Shown here piece by piece: positions 34,250 through 56,492 of a stretch of 64,000 nt of DNA. The translations under genes were made by a program, and so were the position numbers. The notes under the pieces are model-generated. The model saw nothing but the letters and a program-made list of their open reading frames with translations. It was not told where the DNA came from and ran no database searches. The DNA comes from Acidianus manzaensis (lineage in GTDB: Archaea; Thermoproteota; Thermoprotei_A; Sulfolobales; Sulfolobaceae). Every line of letters begins with the position of its first letter. Within the stretch, counting starts at the first letter, position 1. The stretch covers positions 1,475,501 to 1,539,500 of the forward strand of contig NZ_CP020477.1 in the NCBI RefSeq assembly GCF_002116695.1, written 5' to 3'.

Positions 34250-35646
34250 TGTATGATGTAGTTATAATAGGTGGAGGACCAGCAGGATTATTTGCTGCTT
34301 ACGAATTATCTAATTATATAAAAAATAACAATTATAAGATACTATTGGTAGATAAAGGTGTAAGAGCTTCAAAAAGATATTGTCCATTGCTTTCACCTAA
34401 AGAAAAGTGCACTTTCTGCGTTCCATGTCATATAAATTATGGGTTAGGAGGAGCTGGAACGTTCAGTAGTGGAATAATAAACTTAAGACCAGATATAGGA
34501 GGAGAATTACAAGAATTAATGAGAAGCTGGGACTCCGCACAAGAATTAATAAATTATGTTGATGAAATCTTAGTTAAATTTGGAGCCCCTAAAGATAGAC
34601 TATTCAAGCCTAATAATGAAAAAGTAAGGGAAATACAAAAGAAAGCTGCTAAAGCTGGAGCGGAATTTGTACCTATTTTACAGAGGCATATTGGTACTGA
34701 CAAAAGTCCAGAAGTAATAGAGAATATTACGAATTATATAGAAAGAAGTGGTATAGAAATCTCAGAATTAACTGAAGTATTTCAAATAGAAAAATCTGGA
34801 AATACATTTAGAATGAAAACTAATAAAGGAGAAATAGAGTCAAAAATAGTTTTAGCAGCACCTGGTAGAGCAGGAGCTAAATGGTTTTATGATCAATCTA
34901 AAAAACTAGGTATAGATACAGTACCTGGACCTTTAGATATAGGAGTAAGAGTTGAAGTAGAATCTTTCATAACAGAAGAGCTAACGACAGCAGTTTGGGA
35001 TCCAAAAATAATAATGTATAGTAGAAAATACGATGATAAAGTACGTACTTTTTGTGTAAATCCTAATGGGTATATTATGAAAGAAGTCTATGATGATGGA
35101 ACTATAGGAGTTAACGGAGAAACATATGCAAATAAGAAAAGTGGAAATACTAATTTCGCTTTTCTGGCTACAATAAAGCTTTCAGATCCATTAGAGGATA
35201 CTATAGAATACGGAAAAAGCATAGCAAGACTAATGACTAGATTAGGCGGAGAAAAACCAATTTTACAAAGACTAATTGACTTCGAAAAAGGAAGAAGAAG
35301 CACTTGGGAAAGAATTGATAGATCCACAGTAAAGCCCTCATTAAAAGATGTAACTCCAGGTGATATTAGCATGGGTCTGCCTTATAGAGTCGTATCAGAC
35401 TTAATAGAAGGTTTAGAAAGATTGGATAATATAGCGTCAGGAATATATTCATCTAACACATTGCTATACGCACCAGAAATAAAATACTATAGCGTAAGGA
35501 CTGTAGTAGATAGTAATATGGAAACAGTAGTTGACAATTTATTTGCAGCAGGAGATGGAGCAGGATTATCAAGAGGAATAAATGTTGCAGCTGCTACAGG
35601 AATACTAGCCGCAAGAGGAATAATAAATAAGCTTGGAATAAGTTAA
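34249..35646 (+). CDS. FAD-dependent dehydrogenase, COG2509-like
   Basis: A 465-residue flavoprotein. The Rossmann motif is [17 protein letters not shown] at residues 4-20, and the C-terminal FAD-binding motif is [23 protein letters not shown] cysteine group, [16 protein letters not shown], near residues 45-60 is conserved in this family and could serve redox chemistry. It overlaps the purA stop by one base, so it is transcribed with it, though no purine role is known. Substrate unknown. Confidence 0.8.
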   Translation: MYDVVIIGGGPAGLFAAYELSNYIKNNNYKILLVDKGVRASKRYCPLLSPKEKCTFCVPCHINYGLGGAGTFSSGIINLRPDIGGELQELMRSWDSAQELINYVDEILVKFGAPKDRLFKPNNEKVREIQKKAAKAGAEFVPILQRHIGTDKSPEVIENITNYIERSGIEISELTEVFQIEKSGNTFRMKTNKGEIESKIVLAAPGRAGAKWFYDQSKKLGIDTVPGPLDIGVRVEVESFITEELTTAVWDPKIIMYSRKYDDKVRTFCVNPNGYIMKEVYDDGTIGVNGETYANKKSGNTNFAFLATIKLSDPLEDTIEYGKSIARLMTRLGGEKPILQRLIDFEKGRRSTWERIDRSTVKPSLKDVTPGDISMGLPYRVVSDLIEGLERLDNIASGIYSSNTLLYAPEIKYYSVRTVVDSNMETVVDNLFAAGDGAGLSRGINVAAATGILAARGIINKLGIS

Positions 35647-35678
35647 CATTTTTATTTTCCATAACCATAATTGTTCTT

Positions 35679-36636
<958 letters not shown>

Positions 36637-36644
<8 letters not shown>

Positions 36645-37443
36645 CCATATAGCTTCCCTTTATTTTTAAAATTGGTGTATTTTGCCTTATCTTATTTAAT
36701 AGACTAAAATTTATACTCCCTTCATATTCTACATAGAAATAATAATGCCAAGGAATTGACTTTAAAGGCCTAGAATATATCATCGTAAGATTTATATTAT
36801 TTCTATAAAATATTTCTAATATCTTAAATAATCCTCCAGGTCTATCAGGTACAGTAAATAATATAGTTGTCCTTTTTCCACGATAATTCATTTTCTTACT
36901 TATAACAGCAAATTTAGTAATGTTTATATGATCTTGTAAATTATCTGCTAGAATATTCAGATTATATAATTTAGCTGCGAATAATGAACATAATGCTGCA
37001 GATGAATAATCCTTAGATGACATAATTGCTGCTTTAGAAGTACTTTCTACAGGAATTACGTCTTTAATACCTATTTTTAATAATTTGTTTTGCGCTTCCT
37101 TATATGCATAATAATGAGAATAAACTCTTTTTATGTCACTTATCTTTTTCGCTGAAGATGAAGCTAAAACTAATTTAATAGGCAAATGTATAATAGCGTT
37201 TATGTATATATTATTATGAATATACAAATTATCTAAAGTTTCATTTACTGGCCCTTCTATACTATTCTCTATTGGGACAACACCTACGTCATTAACAGAT
37301 TTTATACTATCAAATACATTAGCTATTGTTGCAACATCATTTAGCTTACCTTTTATACTACCTAGAAACTTTATTGCTGCTTCATGTGAAAAACTTCCTT
37401 TTGGTCCTAAATAATAAATTCCATGTGGGTCAATATAATGCAT
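36637..37443 (-). CDS. pheA: Prephenate dehydratase
   Basis: A 268-residue phenylalanine-synthesis enzyme. It has [14 protein letters not shown] at the start, [19 protein letters not shown], and ESTSKAA around the catalytic Thr. The ACT regulatory domain, [21 protein letters not shown], lies near residues 191-211 and probably senses phenylalanine. It is convergent with the AhbA/B gene, with an 8-bp overlap. Confidence 0.94.
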
Positions 37444-37461
37444 AATCTCTTAATTAAAAAA

Positions 37462-38700
<1,239 letters not shown>

Positions 38701-38703
38701 TTT

Positions 38704-39225
38704 TCAGAGATCGAGAGTTTCTTCATTACCAATTTTCTGAATTTCTGCCTTTAGTTTATTATATGTATCTTCTAGTGACTCTGGTAGTACTTTAGTATTA
38801 GCAATAATAGGCATAAAATTAGCGTCACCATTCCATCTTGGTACAATATGCACGTGCACGTGAGATTCTATTCCTGCACCTGCTACTCTACCTATATTGA
38901 TACCTACATTAAATCCATCAGGCGAATATATATATCTTATAGCTTTCAAGCTTATTTTCATTAATTTAAAAATTTCTGATGCTTCATCATTAGTTAATAG
39001 TTCTAATGTCGAAACATGCCTATATGGGACTATCATTATATGACCAGGATTATAAGGAAATCTATTAAGTATAACAAAAGAATACTTACCTCTATATACT
39101 ACTAAATTCTCCTTATCATTATCTTGTTTTATAAAATCACAAAATATACAAGAGGAAGATCTTTTACTATTTTTTGATGTATCAGAAACATATGCTGATC
39201 TCCAAGGAGCCCAAAGATATTCCAT
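38704..39225 (-). CDS. HIT-family nucleotide hydrolase
   Basis: A 173-residue histidine-triad protein. The motif [10 protein letters not shown] near residues 127-136 contains the catalytic His triad, preceded by [11 protein letters not shown]. An N-terminal CIFCDF pair may bind zinc. The family hydrolyses nucleoside phosphoramidates or dinucleoside polyphosphates. It is close behind radA in the same direction. Confidence 0.9.
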   Translation of the reverse strand: MEYLWAPWRSAYVSDTSKNSKRSSSCIFCDFIKQDNDKENLVVYRGKYSFVILNRFPYNPGHIMIVPYRHVSTLELLTNDEASEIFKLMKISLKAIRYIYSPDGFNVGINIGRVAGAGIESHVHVHIVPRWNGDANFMPIIANTKVLPESLEDTYNKLKAEIQKIGNEETLDL

Positions 39226-39264
39226 ATAGAAAATATCATTATATGCTTTAAAAAAGTCTATTTG

Positions 39265-40242
<978 letters not shown>

Positions 40243-40289
40243 ATTCACCTTGTTCAAACTAAAAACTTCTATAGTAACAAATATATAAT

Positions 40290-40786
40290 TTATCCAGCCT
40301 TCCTTAAATACCATCCTATATCTAATTCTGGTATTATCATCGTTTTATTTGCAATCCTCTTTACCTTAACATAAGCTACAAAAATGTTGTTCAACATTAA
40401 TATAGCATATTTAAATGGATATTTTTCATTAACTTTGACTTCACGTCCATAAATTATTTTCATTACAATAGAACTCGGTAAACATATTTTATTTTTACAG
40501 AAATTTTTCATTATATCACCTAATGGCAATAATGGAATGATTCTACCACTAGTATCAATTTTTAAAATAGGAATTCCAACTGAATACGGAAATAAACCAA
40601 TTCGATTAAGTTCTTTAATTGTTTGATCGAAATCTGAAGTTGTATATAATATTTGAGAAAAATTGGCTCCAGATATTTTCAAAATATGAAAAGTACTAAA
40701 CATATGAGAAAAATCAACGCAATTATATTTCTTATAAATACTATCCAGCATTTCCTTGAACTCTTCAAAATCTATATTTTTTACAT

Positions 40787-40805
<19 letters not shown>
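40290..40805 (-). CDS. NIP7-like protein with PUA domain (UPF0113)
   Basis: 171 residues. The segment [24 protein letters not shown]...[15 protein letters not shown] resembles the (S)VGTPIGKFTKSGKF...FLYGN pattern of NIP7, a ribosome-biogenesis PUA protein. It overlaps the NSUN methyltransferase stop by 19 bp, which supports a shared RNA role. The assignment rests on pattern likeness only. Confidence 0.6.
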
Positions 40806-43152
<2,347 letters not shown>

Positions 43153-43624
43153 GTCATTTGAGTGTTGTTAAGTGGGCTTTGGAGAGGGTTGATGAGTTGG
43201 TTATTCTTGTTGGTAGTAGTCAGGAGAGTCATACTTTGGTTAATCCTTTTACTGCTGGTGAGAGGGTTGAGATGATTAGGTTGGGTTTGGAGGAGGCTGG
43301 TGTTTCTTCTAGTAAGTATTTTATTATTCCTATTCCTGATGTTTTGATGAATAGTGTTTGGGCTTATCATGTTAAATTGTATTCTCCTAAGTTTGAGAAG
43401 GTTTTTGCTAGGAATCCTTTAGTTCTTAGACTTTTTAAGGAGGCTGGGGTAGAAGTTGAGGAACCTCCAGCATTTAATCGAGAAAAGTATAATTCAACAT
43501 TAATTAGGAAAATGATTATAACTGGAGAAAATTGGGAAAACCTAGTGCCAGAAAAAGTTTACAAATATATAATAAACATAAAAGGAGACGAAAGACTAAA
43601 AGAAATAACAAGAAGTGATAAAAA

Positions 43625-44526
43625 ATGAGCTACAAAACGGAAAATTATTATAATGTATTTCCATGGCATGTGAACCATTTCGGTTCTCTACATGGCGGAA
43701 TTTATATGAGTTGGCTTATAGATACTGCAGGTATTTTAATGTCAAACGTTAGCAAAGGAAATTATTTATTAGCATCAGTAGATTATCTTTTTCTTTTTAA
43801 GCCTGCTAGAATAGGAGACATACTAAGAGTTGTAGCAAAAGCCAATGCAACATGGAACAGTTCAGTAGAGATAGAAGTTAAAGGATGCATCAAAAAAGAA
43901 GATAAAGAAGAATTAGGCGCGTTTGGTTTAATGACATATGTAGCAGTAGATGAAAATAACAAACCTAGAAAATTGGATATAAAGATACCTTCTAACGATA
44001 TAATTGAAAAAAGAAGAATTGAGAGATTAGAAAGAAAAAAGAGATTGACATTAGATAATCAAGATCTTTTGCCTGGAATGTCTTTTGGGAAAAGTTATAT
44101 ACGAACAATATATCCTGAACATGGGTTTGGAAACGGAATATTATACGCTGGAAAAATGTATACAATGTTAGACGAGGCTTTAGCTATTGTAGCTAAGTTA
44201 TACTCTAAAGGTAATGCATTTACAGTAAGTGCAGGGTATGCTGATTTTATAACACCCGTAAAAATAGGAGATATTCTTGAAATTCAAGGAGCAGTAGAAT
44301 ATACGGGTAATACATCACTAGATGTAGGTGGAAAAGTATTCGCTATAAATCATTATACAGGAGAAAAAAGAGTAGTGACATATACTATTTTTTCATTTGT
44401 AGCAATAGATGAAAATGGAAAACCTAGACAAATACAAAGGCTATATCCTGCAAGTGAAAAAGAGAAGCAAATATTCGACATGAGAGAAAAAGAAAGAGAA
44501 GAAAGAATAAAAATAAGCAAGAAAAT

Positions 44527-44551
<25 letters not shown>
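43625..44551 (+). CDS. Double-hotdog acyl-CoA thioesterase
   Basis: 308 residues with two hotdog repeats. Each contains a core helix and strands: [22 protein letters not shown] and [23 protein letters not shown]. Each is followed by an [12 protein letters not shown] / [11 protein letters not shown] motif and ends in FVAVDENxKPR. This is the acyl-CoA hydrolase (BFIT/ACOT) pattern. It overlaps nadM by 4 bp and the convergent DUF99 gene by 25 bp. Confidence 0.88.
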
Positions 44552-46216
<1,665 letters not shown>

Positions 46217-46280
46217 TACATCATAATCTGTTAAACGTTTTAGCTTTTAAGAGGTATTGCAAATTAACCGGGGAGTAAAA

Positions 46281-46304
46281 TACCCCTCTATTTCCACTGG
46301 AGAC
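46281..46304 (-). promoter_or_regulatory. Origin recognition box ORB-1
   Basis: On the minus strand: TCTCCAGTGGAAATAGAGGG, then GTA. It carries the TCCANTGGAAA dyad followed at the usual distance by a G-string, as required for Orc1 binding. Confidence 0.82.
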
Positions 46305-46321
46305 TCATAGTCAAATACACA

Positions 46322-46344
46322 CACCCCATTGTTTCAAGTGGAAA
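46322..46344 (-). promoter_or_regulatory. Origin recognition box ORB-2
   Basis: On the minus strand: TTTCCACTTGAAACAATGGG followed by GT. The dyad is intact except for one centre mismatch, and the G-string is present. Confidence 0.85.
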
Positions 46345-46422
46345 TAAAACAAAATTTTTACTTTTTGGTATGGTTTGTATATTTGTACATGGATAGGTTA
46401 ATAGAAATTTATTTTTTCGTTT

Positions 46423-46442
46423 TTTCCAGTGGAAACAAAGGG
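46423..46442 (+). promoter_or_regulatory. Origin recognition box ORB-3
   Basis: TTTCCAGTGGAAACAAAGGG on the plus strand, a very good match to the ORB consensus in the opposite orientation to ORB-1 and ORB-2, on the far side of the AT-rich segment. Confidence 0.88.
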
Positions 46443-46578
46443 CTATGTGAGCCTATTTTAGTGAATTATAAGTCTTTAAATATTAAGGAATTATCTAATT
46501 TTTCATATATCTTATGATTTATAGACATTATATAAGAGGCAATAAATTTGAAATAATAAATAATATTCAATTAGCAAC

Positions 46579-46654
<76 letters not shown>

Positions 46655-46675
46655 AATAATAGATTAATAGCACTG

Positions 46676-46683
46676 CTTATAAA
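46676..46683 (-). promoter_or_regulatory. TATA box of tRNA-Ala
   Basis: TTTATAAG is centred about 26 bp upstream of the tRNA 5' end on the minus strand, the standard archaeal spacing. Confidence 0.7.
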
Positions 46684-46773
46684 TGTTTCTAGCCACTTTT
46701 TATTTTTCAGATATTTTTAGTCTATTCTTACGAGTACGTTGTTAAAAATTTTTATATATCTAATTCTATAGAG

Positions 46774-48062
46774 CTAGAGTTTTTTTATTAGTTCTCCTAA
46801 GATTTCAGTATCATATAATCTATTTAAATTTAAATCTAAAAAAATTGGTTTAGTTAAATGTCTATAATATCTACTTTGATAAATTCCTATGGATACTTGT
46901 CTTGGCATTTTTGTTTTTACTTTAGGAGCGATAAATCTATGACCACATTTTTTACATCTAAGACCTTTATTAGTTCCTACCGATTCACTGGGTCCACCGC
47001 ATATAGGGCATCTAGGATTACTGAAAACTATTTTTTCTTTCAGTTCTTCTACTTGTAATCGTTCGACTTCTATAATTTTGCCGAATTTTGAGGACGGTTT
47101 TTCAGCTCCTATTACTGTTATTTTGTCGCCATTTTCAAGATATTTTGAAAGTAAGTTTAACTCCCCGGTTTCTTTATATACAATTATTATATCATTTTCA
47201 TTTTCTGGTTTTATTAATACGTCTCCGCCAGTTAGTACTTTAATTTCTTTCACTATAACTTGTTTTGAAATAGTTTGATATGGTTTTTCTCCTGTTTTCA
47301 ATAAATGTGCATCAGTAGCTTGATTTGATTTAAATATCATGAATTTTTCTATGTCTTCATCGATTACTTTTATGTCATAGAGTCCATTAAGTAGTATTTT
47401 AGGTTCTAGTCCTCTTATTCCGTATAATACAGGATCTGTTCCATGTGAAAGTATAAGTGGTTTTTTTCTAATATAATCAACATTAGCAAATACAAAAGGA
47501 AAATATTTCGAATCAAATTCTATTAAACTATCCAAATCTATTTTTCTTTGCTTAAACCAGTTTTCCTTAAATCTGTATGTTAATAATTCAAATGTAGTTA
47601 TTCCATAAAAGCCAATTGCTGCTAGGGATCCTATTATACCTCTACTACCTCTAATTTCTACTTTTAAACTATTAGCTATATTCATTGCTAAATCTAAAGG
47701 TATTACATCACTTACTGCTTTAATATAAAATGGAAAAAGGTCTTTTGATTTGTTGCTTTCGACTATTGCTACTCCGGGTTTTCTATTATATTCAAATCCT
47801 TTTGATATTTCTTCAACATATTTTATAGATTCATTCCAAATTATATCTGCTATTTCATTTTTATCTCTTTCAGATTCTATAATTAACTTTATTGCGGCAT
47901 TTCCTCTAGTTTTCCACGGAATATTAGGGTTAAGTCTTATCAGATATGGAAAATCTAGTAATTTAATATTGTTTTTATAGAGTATTTTAATAAGGCTTGT
48001 ACTAAAATGTGTTGTGCAACCTAATTTTGGTGAATCGTGGTCATCAATGCCTATAATGTATT

Positions 48063-48066
<4 letters not shown>
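46774..48066 (-). CDS. tiaS: tRNA(Ile2) 2-agmatinylcytidine synthetase
   Basis: A 430-residue TiaS, which attaches agmatine to C34 of the AUA-reading isoleucine tRNA. The kinase-like N terminus carries [19 protein letters not shown], with the metal-binding Asp pair, and WKTRGNAAI. An OB-fold region ([23 protein letters not shown]) and a C-terminal zinc ribbon ([12 protein letters not shown]...CKKCGHRF) complete the family plan. It overlaps the upstream Lrp-like gene by 4 bp. Confidence 0.94.
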
Positions 48067-48383
<317 letters not shown>

Positions 48384-48387
48384 CTAT

Positions 48388-49167
<780 letters not shown>

Positions 49168-49183
<16 letters not shown>

Positions 49184-49749
49184 AATCTATGTTTTATTAT
49201 AAATTCTATTAAATCACTTCTTGTTATAATTCCGATGGGATGTAGAAGCTTATCTGTAACTAAAACTACAGAATGTGTACTTAATAATTTCATAATTTCA
49301 GATATAGATGTATTTTCAGATATTAAAGGAGGTAAAGGAGTCATTACTTTAGAAGCAGTAAGCTTATATATGTTATTGCTGTAATATTTGCTTATTTTTC
49401 GTAAAATTGTATAATCATAAATTATTCCTTGTAGTTTGTTTTCAATATTTATAACTGGAATCTGTGATATTGCATTTTTTTCCATCTTAGTAACTATATC
49501 TATAACATTTTCGTCTGTATAAGCGCAAATAACTGGGCGATGCATTATTGAGTTAGCAGTATCTTTTATATCTAGAATATTATTTAATTCATAAAAAATT
49601 TTCTTTATTACAGAAAATTTTGGATCAATTTTCCCATTTTCAAGTTTAGCTATAAAAGATTGTGAAACACCTACTCGCTTAGCTAATTCTGCCTGAGTTA
49701 ATCCTGCTAACTCTCTTAGTTTTTTAATCTCTATAAACTCTGTTAGCAT
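49168..49749 (-). CDS. XRE-type HTH and CBS-pair regulator
   Basis: 193 residues. The N-terminal XRE/Cro helix-turn-helix is LAGLTQAELAKRVGVSQSFIAKLENG at about residues 15-40. Two CBS motifs follow (MHRPVICAYTDENVIDIV... and VMTPLPPLISENTSISEIM...), which suggests adenosine-nucleotide sensing. The last five codons plus the stop are shared with the 5' strand of the RNase P RNA. It could regulate its own operon, but this is inference. Confidence 0.85.
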
Positions 49750-49758
49750 AAAAACTCC

Positions 49759-49935
49759 TTAAGGTGGAGGAATTATCTTTGATATAGCTATTATAACTGC
49801 TATTAGTATTATACTACCTATAAAGACAACTTTTGGATCAATCTTGAACTTTTCTGTATCTTCATCATAGTATCTTATTAATCCTGCCATTGAAACTAAG
49901 GGGACATTTTCCTTTTTCTTTTTAGATGAGGGCAT
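49759..49935 (-). CDS. secG: Preprotein translocase subunit Sec61-beta/SecG
   Basis: A 58-residue archaeal Sec61-beta. It has a basic start (MPSSKKKKE), the conserved PLVSMAGLIRYYDED loop, KIDPKVV, and a single C-terminal transmembrane helix, VFIGSIILIAVIIAI. The start is three bases behind GGGP synthase. Not a long ORF, but family-like throughout. Confidence 0.93.
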   Translation of the reverse strand: MPSSKKKKENVPLVSMAGLIRYYDEDTEKFKIDPKVVFIGSIILIAVIIAISKIIPPP

Positions 49936-49938
49936 ATT

Positions 49939-50956
<1,018 letters not shown>

Positions 50957-50961
50957 TCTTT

Positions 50962-51105
50962 TTACCTCTTTTTCTTACTTGCTTTGGTACTTACTAAATG
51001 TTTTCTCTTACCTTCTTCGATAAAAATTTCTGTAAAAGATACATAAATTATTCCAGCAATAAGTGCTATTATTGTTACTATCAAGGTTAATTCTATGATA
51101 TCCAT
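50962..51105 (-). CDS. Small single-pass membrane protein of unknown function
   Basis: 47 residues starting at ATG 51105: an N-terminal hydrophobic helix of about 22 residues (IELTLIVTIIALIAGIIYVS) and a basic C-terminal tail, KASKKKR. The start is one base after the SWIM gene stop, and the stop is six bases ahead of elf1, so it has the spacing of an operon gene. Unrecognised. The tight spacing argues it is real. Confidence 0.6.
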   Translation of the reverse strand: MDIIELTLIVTIIALIAGIIYVSFTEIFIEEGKRKHLVSTKASKKKR

Positions 51106-51428
51106 TCTATGTATAAATGAGCTTTCTCAGTTTTAATGATTTTCCATAATTGTATATTTCTAGTAAAATTTGATTGAATGTAGAAAAATCAGTTTTAATT
51201 GTAATTATATTTTTTTCTGATTCTAATGAATATTTTAATGCAAGAACATGATAGCAGAAACATTTATTTAAATAAATCTTATTGAAAATAAAATATTTAC
51301 AATCACAAGAGTTTTCAGTCATTATATGATCTCTATGTCTTCGAATATCATTTGTTAGAAATATATATACTGACAGAAAGCTATTCTCTACTTCAATTTT
51401 TACTATTCTTTTATTTTCTACTGCTAAT

Positions 51429-52130
<702 letters not shown>

Positions 52131-52163
52131 AACTTTGAATAATTTAACAATAAATAAAAATGT

Positions 52164-52238
52164 GAGCCCGTAGCTTAGCCAGGACAAAGCGAGAGCCTCC
52201 GGAGCTCTAGAACCCGGGTTCAAATCCCGGCGGGCTCA
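52164..52238 (+). tRNA. tRNA-Arg (anticodon CCG)
   Basis: Plus-strand cloverleaf. The acceptor is GAGCCCG with CGGGCTC, the anticodon loop is CTCCGGA (CCG), the T arm is CCGGG-TTCAAAT-CCCGG, and the discriminator is A. No intron and no CCA. It is divergent from rpiA, with 33 bp between. Confidence 0.96.
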
Positions 52239-52417
52239 TAATGATGAAAAATATATTTACGTACTAAAAACTGTTTAGTTAGACTAAGTTCTAGTTATAA
52301 AATAGACGTAATTAACGGTAGTTAATGTTAAAATAATATCTTTATTTTATACTTTTAAATAAATCTTTTTATCGATGATAGTATAGATACGTCATTAATA
52401 AATTAGGTTTAAGGTAA

Positions 52418-52449
<32 letters not shown>

Positions 52450-52451
52450 TT

Positions 52452-52560
<109 letters not shown>

Positions 52561-52583
52561 GATTTATTATTTTTTATACTTAG

Positions 52584-54395
52584 GTGAAGATTGTGAGAGT
52601 TGCAGTAATTAATTATGATTTTTGTAAGCCCGATAAATGCAATTTAGAGTGTATAAGATTTTGTCCAATCAATAGATCAGGAAGTAAAGCAATAGAATTA
52701 GCAGAAATAGTAAAAGGAAAACCTGTTATATACGAAGAGACGTGTATAGGTTGTGGTATTTGTGTAAAAAAATGTCCATTTGAAGCTATTTCCATTGTGA
52801 ATTTACCTGATAAATTATCCGGAGAAATTATACATAGATATAAAATTAATGGATTCGAATTATTTGGAATTCCTATATTGAAACAAGGTTATATGATGGG
52901 GATTCTAGGAAAGAATGGTACGGGCAAGACAACAATATTTAAAATATTGAGTGGAGAAATATTGCCAAACTTTGGAGACCCAAGTATAACTTCAACAAAA
53001 GATCTTGTACTTTCCAAATTTAAAGGTAAAGAGATTTATGATTACTTCTACAAATTATATAATAAGCAATTAAAAATTGTTCATAAAATACAATATATAG
53101 AATATGCAGCAAGGTTATTAAAAGGCAATGTTTCTGAAATTCTAAAAAAGATTGATGAACGAGGTAAAATAGATGAAGTAAAATCTTTACTTTTTATGGA
53201 AAATATGTGGAATAAAGATGTTCAAAATTTAAGTGGTGGAGAGTTACAAAAACTATTAGTAGGTGCTGCTTTACTTAAAGATGCAGATGTTTATTTTTTT
53301 GATGAACCTTCATCCTACTTAGATGTAAGAGAAAGGTTAAATGTTGCAAAAGGGATAAAAGAATTAACAAAAAATAAGTATGTAAGCATTATTGATCACG
53401 ATTTAATTGTTCTGGATTATATAGCAGATATGATAAGTATTATATATGGAGAAAGTAGTGTATACGGTAGGGTATCAAAAGCATATTCAGCAAGAGTCGG
53501 AATAAATAATTTCCTTTCTGGCTATCTTCCTGCGGAAAATGTTCAATTTAGGCAAGATTCTATAAAATTTATGACTAGAGATCTAACTGATTTGGATTTT
53601 TCTAAATCCAATAAAATCAAAATAGAATGGTCAGAAATTAGAAAAAAAATGTCAGATTTCTCACTTGATGTCAATTCTGGTAATGCTCGTGAAGGAGAGA
53701 TAATTGGTATTGTTGGCCCAAATGGAATAGGTAAGACTACTTTTGTAAGGATATTAGTTGGAGAAATTACGCCAGACTATGGTGAAGTCTCTCCTCAAGG
53801 TCTATCTTTATCTTATAAACCTCAAAAACTCGTTCCTGAATATGAAGGTACTGTTCAACAATTCTTGGAAAATGTAAGTAAAGATATCTTATCTACTTCT
53901 TCCTGGTTTTTTGAGGAAGTAATAAGAAAATTGAATTTACATAGAATTCTAGAATCAGAAGTAAAGGATTTAAGTGGTGGAGAATTACAAAAACTTTATG
54001 TTGCAGGTGCATTGGCTAAAGAAGCTGATATTTATGTATTTGATGAGCCTTCATCATACCTAGATGTAGAAGAAAGATATACAATAGCTAAAGCTATAAA
54101 AAGAATTGTAAGAGAAAGAAAAACTGTAGCTTTTATTGTAGATCATGATCTAGCAATTCATGATTACATTGCAGATAGAATTATAGTATTTTGGGGAGAG
54201 CCAGGTAAAGAAGGATTTGCAAATTCTCCAGATAGCTTAAGAAAAGGTATGAATATATTTCTTAAAAATATGCAAATAACTTTCAGAAGGGATGCAGATA
54301 CTGGAAGACCAAGAATAAATAAAATCGGAAGTTATCTTGATAGACTTCAAAAAGAAAAAGGAGAATACTACTCAATGGAATCTGTTAAAGACTAA
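52584..54395 (+). CDS. Ribosome-recycling ATPase ABCE1 (Rli1)
   Basis: 603 residues. The N-terminal 4Fe-4S domain has CNLECIRFCP and CIGCGICVKKCPF (about residues 19-72). Two ABC domains have Walker A GKNGTGKTT and GPNGIGKTT, signature LSGGELQK twice, and hinge motifs. It splits ribosomes after termination. The start is GTG at 52584 (or GTG at 52593). Confidence 0.96.
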   Translation: MKIVRVAVINYDFCKPDKCNLECIRFCPINRSGSKAIELAEIVKGKPVIYEETCIGCGICVKKCPFEAISIVNLPDKLSGEIIHRYKINGFELFGIPILKQGYMMGILGKNGTGKTTIFKILSGEILPNFGDPSITSTKDLVLSKFKGKEIYDYFYKLYNKQLKIVHKIQYIEYAARLLKGNVSEILKKIDERGKIDEVKSLLFMENMWNKDVQNLSGGELQKLLVGAALLKDADVYFFDEPSSYLDVRERLNVAKGIKELTKNKYVSIIDHDLIVLDYIADMISIIYGESSVYGRVSKAYSARVGINNFLSGYLPAENVQFRQDSIKFMTRDLTDLDFSKSNKIKIEWSEIRKKMSDFSLDVNSGNAREGEIIGIVGPNGIGKTTFVRILVGEITPDYGEVSPQGLSLSYKPQKLVPEYEGTVQQFLENVSKDILSTSSWFFEEVIRKLNLHRILESEVKDLSGGELQKLYVAGALAKEADIYVFDEPSSYLDVEERYTIAKAIKRIVRERKTVAFIVDHDLAIHDYIADRIIVFWGEPGKEGFANSPDSLRKGMNIFLKNMQITFRRDADTGRPRINKIGSYLDRLQKEKGEYYSMESVKD

Positions 54396-54426
54396 AGCTT
54401 AATAATATGTATAGAGAAGATATCAT

Positions 54427-55578
<1,152 letters not shown>

Positions 55579-55621
55579 ATTTTATAAAGTAGTTATTCTT
55601 TAATTTTTCTAGTGATGATTA

Positions 55622-55852
55622 ATGGGTAATATTTATACGAGAGATATAAAGAGAATAAGTGCAGAATTATATGAAAAATATAGTACCGAAATAACTACTG
55701 ATTATGCTAAAAATAAGGAAATAGTGAAAAGATATGTAGACGTGTATTCAAAAAAAGTAAGGAATAGGATTGCAGGATATTTAACTAGATATGCAAAAAG
55801 AGCTAGAAATGTTAGAACAGAAGTTAGTGAAGAGGTTACAGATGAGGAGTGA
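55622..55852 (+). CDS. rps17e: 30S ribosomal protein S17e
   Basis: 76 residues matching S17e, with the [19 protein letters not shown] start and [28 protein letters not shown] upstream is a fit to the 16S tail. It overlaps the ubiquitin-like gene by 4 bp. Confidence 0.95.
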   Translation: MGNIYTRDIKRISAELYEKYSTEITTDYAKNKEIVKRYVDVYSKKVRNRIAGYLTRYAKRARNVRTEVSEEVTDEE

Positions 55853-56097
55853 CAAAAGTAATTCTTTTAGGTCCTTTAAGTCAAACCTTTGGTTTTAAAG
55901 AAAAGGAAATACAAGCTAATACTTTATTTGATATAATAAATGCTGTAGATTCTGGAAAGCATATTTTAATTGATGGAGAAAAAATTAGGTCAGGATTTAT
56001 TATACTTATTGATGGTATAGATTCTAGATTATATTCAAATGCTAATATAAAACAAGATTCTGTAATTAGTATAATACCGGTAAATCATGGCGGATAA
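55849..56097 (+). CDS. Ubiquitin-like small modifier (Urm1/SAMP/MoaD family)
   Basis: An 82-residue beta-grasp protein ending in a diglycine (NHGG), the feature needed for C-terminal activation by an E1. [20 protein letters not shown] and [12 protein letters not shown] match the Urm1/MoaD pattern. Urm1 in Sulfolobus acts as a protein modifier that can target proteins to the proteasome. A sulfur-carrier role is also possible. The start is GTG. Confidence 0.8.
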   Translation: MTKVILLGPLSQTFGFKEKEIQANTLFDIINAVDSGKHILIDGEKIRSGFIILIDGIDSRLYSNANIKQDSVISIIPVNHGG

Positions 56098-56100
56098 ACA

Positions 56101-56463
56101 ATGATAAATATCTTAAAAGTAGTTTTTAATGAGAACTTAAAGAAACAGATAAAATTTGACGGACACTGTATAACGCAAATAGTAAAAAATCTTCCATCTA
56201 ATGCAGTACTAAGACAAGCGTGCTATATTTTTTTTCAGACATATAGAAAGTCAAAAATAAAAGATCCAACGTTATATTTTCTTTCATTATTATATTCTGA
56301 TTTTCAGATTAGCAAAGTAATAGAGTATAATAAGTTAAATGAAGGCGATAACGTATATATTATAACATGTTGTAACGAAGTTACAAGTAGAGATGTTATA
56401 TCTATTTTATCAAATAACGAGCGACTAATGCTAACTAGGAATGCAATAAATTCGGCTTTCTGA
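56101..56463 (+). CDS. Cgi121-like KEOPS subunit (tentative)
   Basis: A 120-residue alpha/beta protein. The TLYFLSLLYSDFQISKVIEYNKLNEGDNVYIITC segment resembles the (L)LYLSGSRQISxAIEKFGI...NV strand-helix-strand of Cgi121. The asparagine/arginine signature is only partly kept. It lies between the ubiquitin-like gene and a HerA-like ATPase. Another small alpha/beta family is possible. Confidence 0.45.
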   Translation: MINILKVVFNENLKKQIKFDGHCITQIVKNLPSNAVLRQACYIFFQTYRKSKIKDPTLYFLSLLYSDFQISKVIEYNKLNEGDNVYIITCCNEVTSRDVISILSNNERLMLTRNAINSAF

Positions 56464-56492
56464 GTCTTATTTAAATTATTATTATTTAAAAT

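Noticed and set aside
46329..46517. A 62-residue plus-strand ORF inside the origin
   Set aside because: It runs through the AT-rich core and ORB-3 and has no recognisable protein features.
52131..52223. N-terminal extension of rpiA to 52223
   Set aside because: It would be read through the antisense of tRNA-Arg. RpiA sequence begins at MDAKEI.
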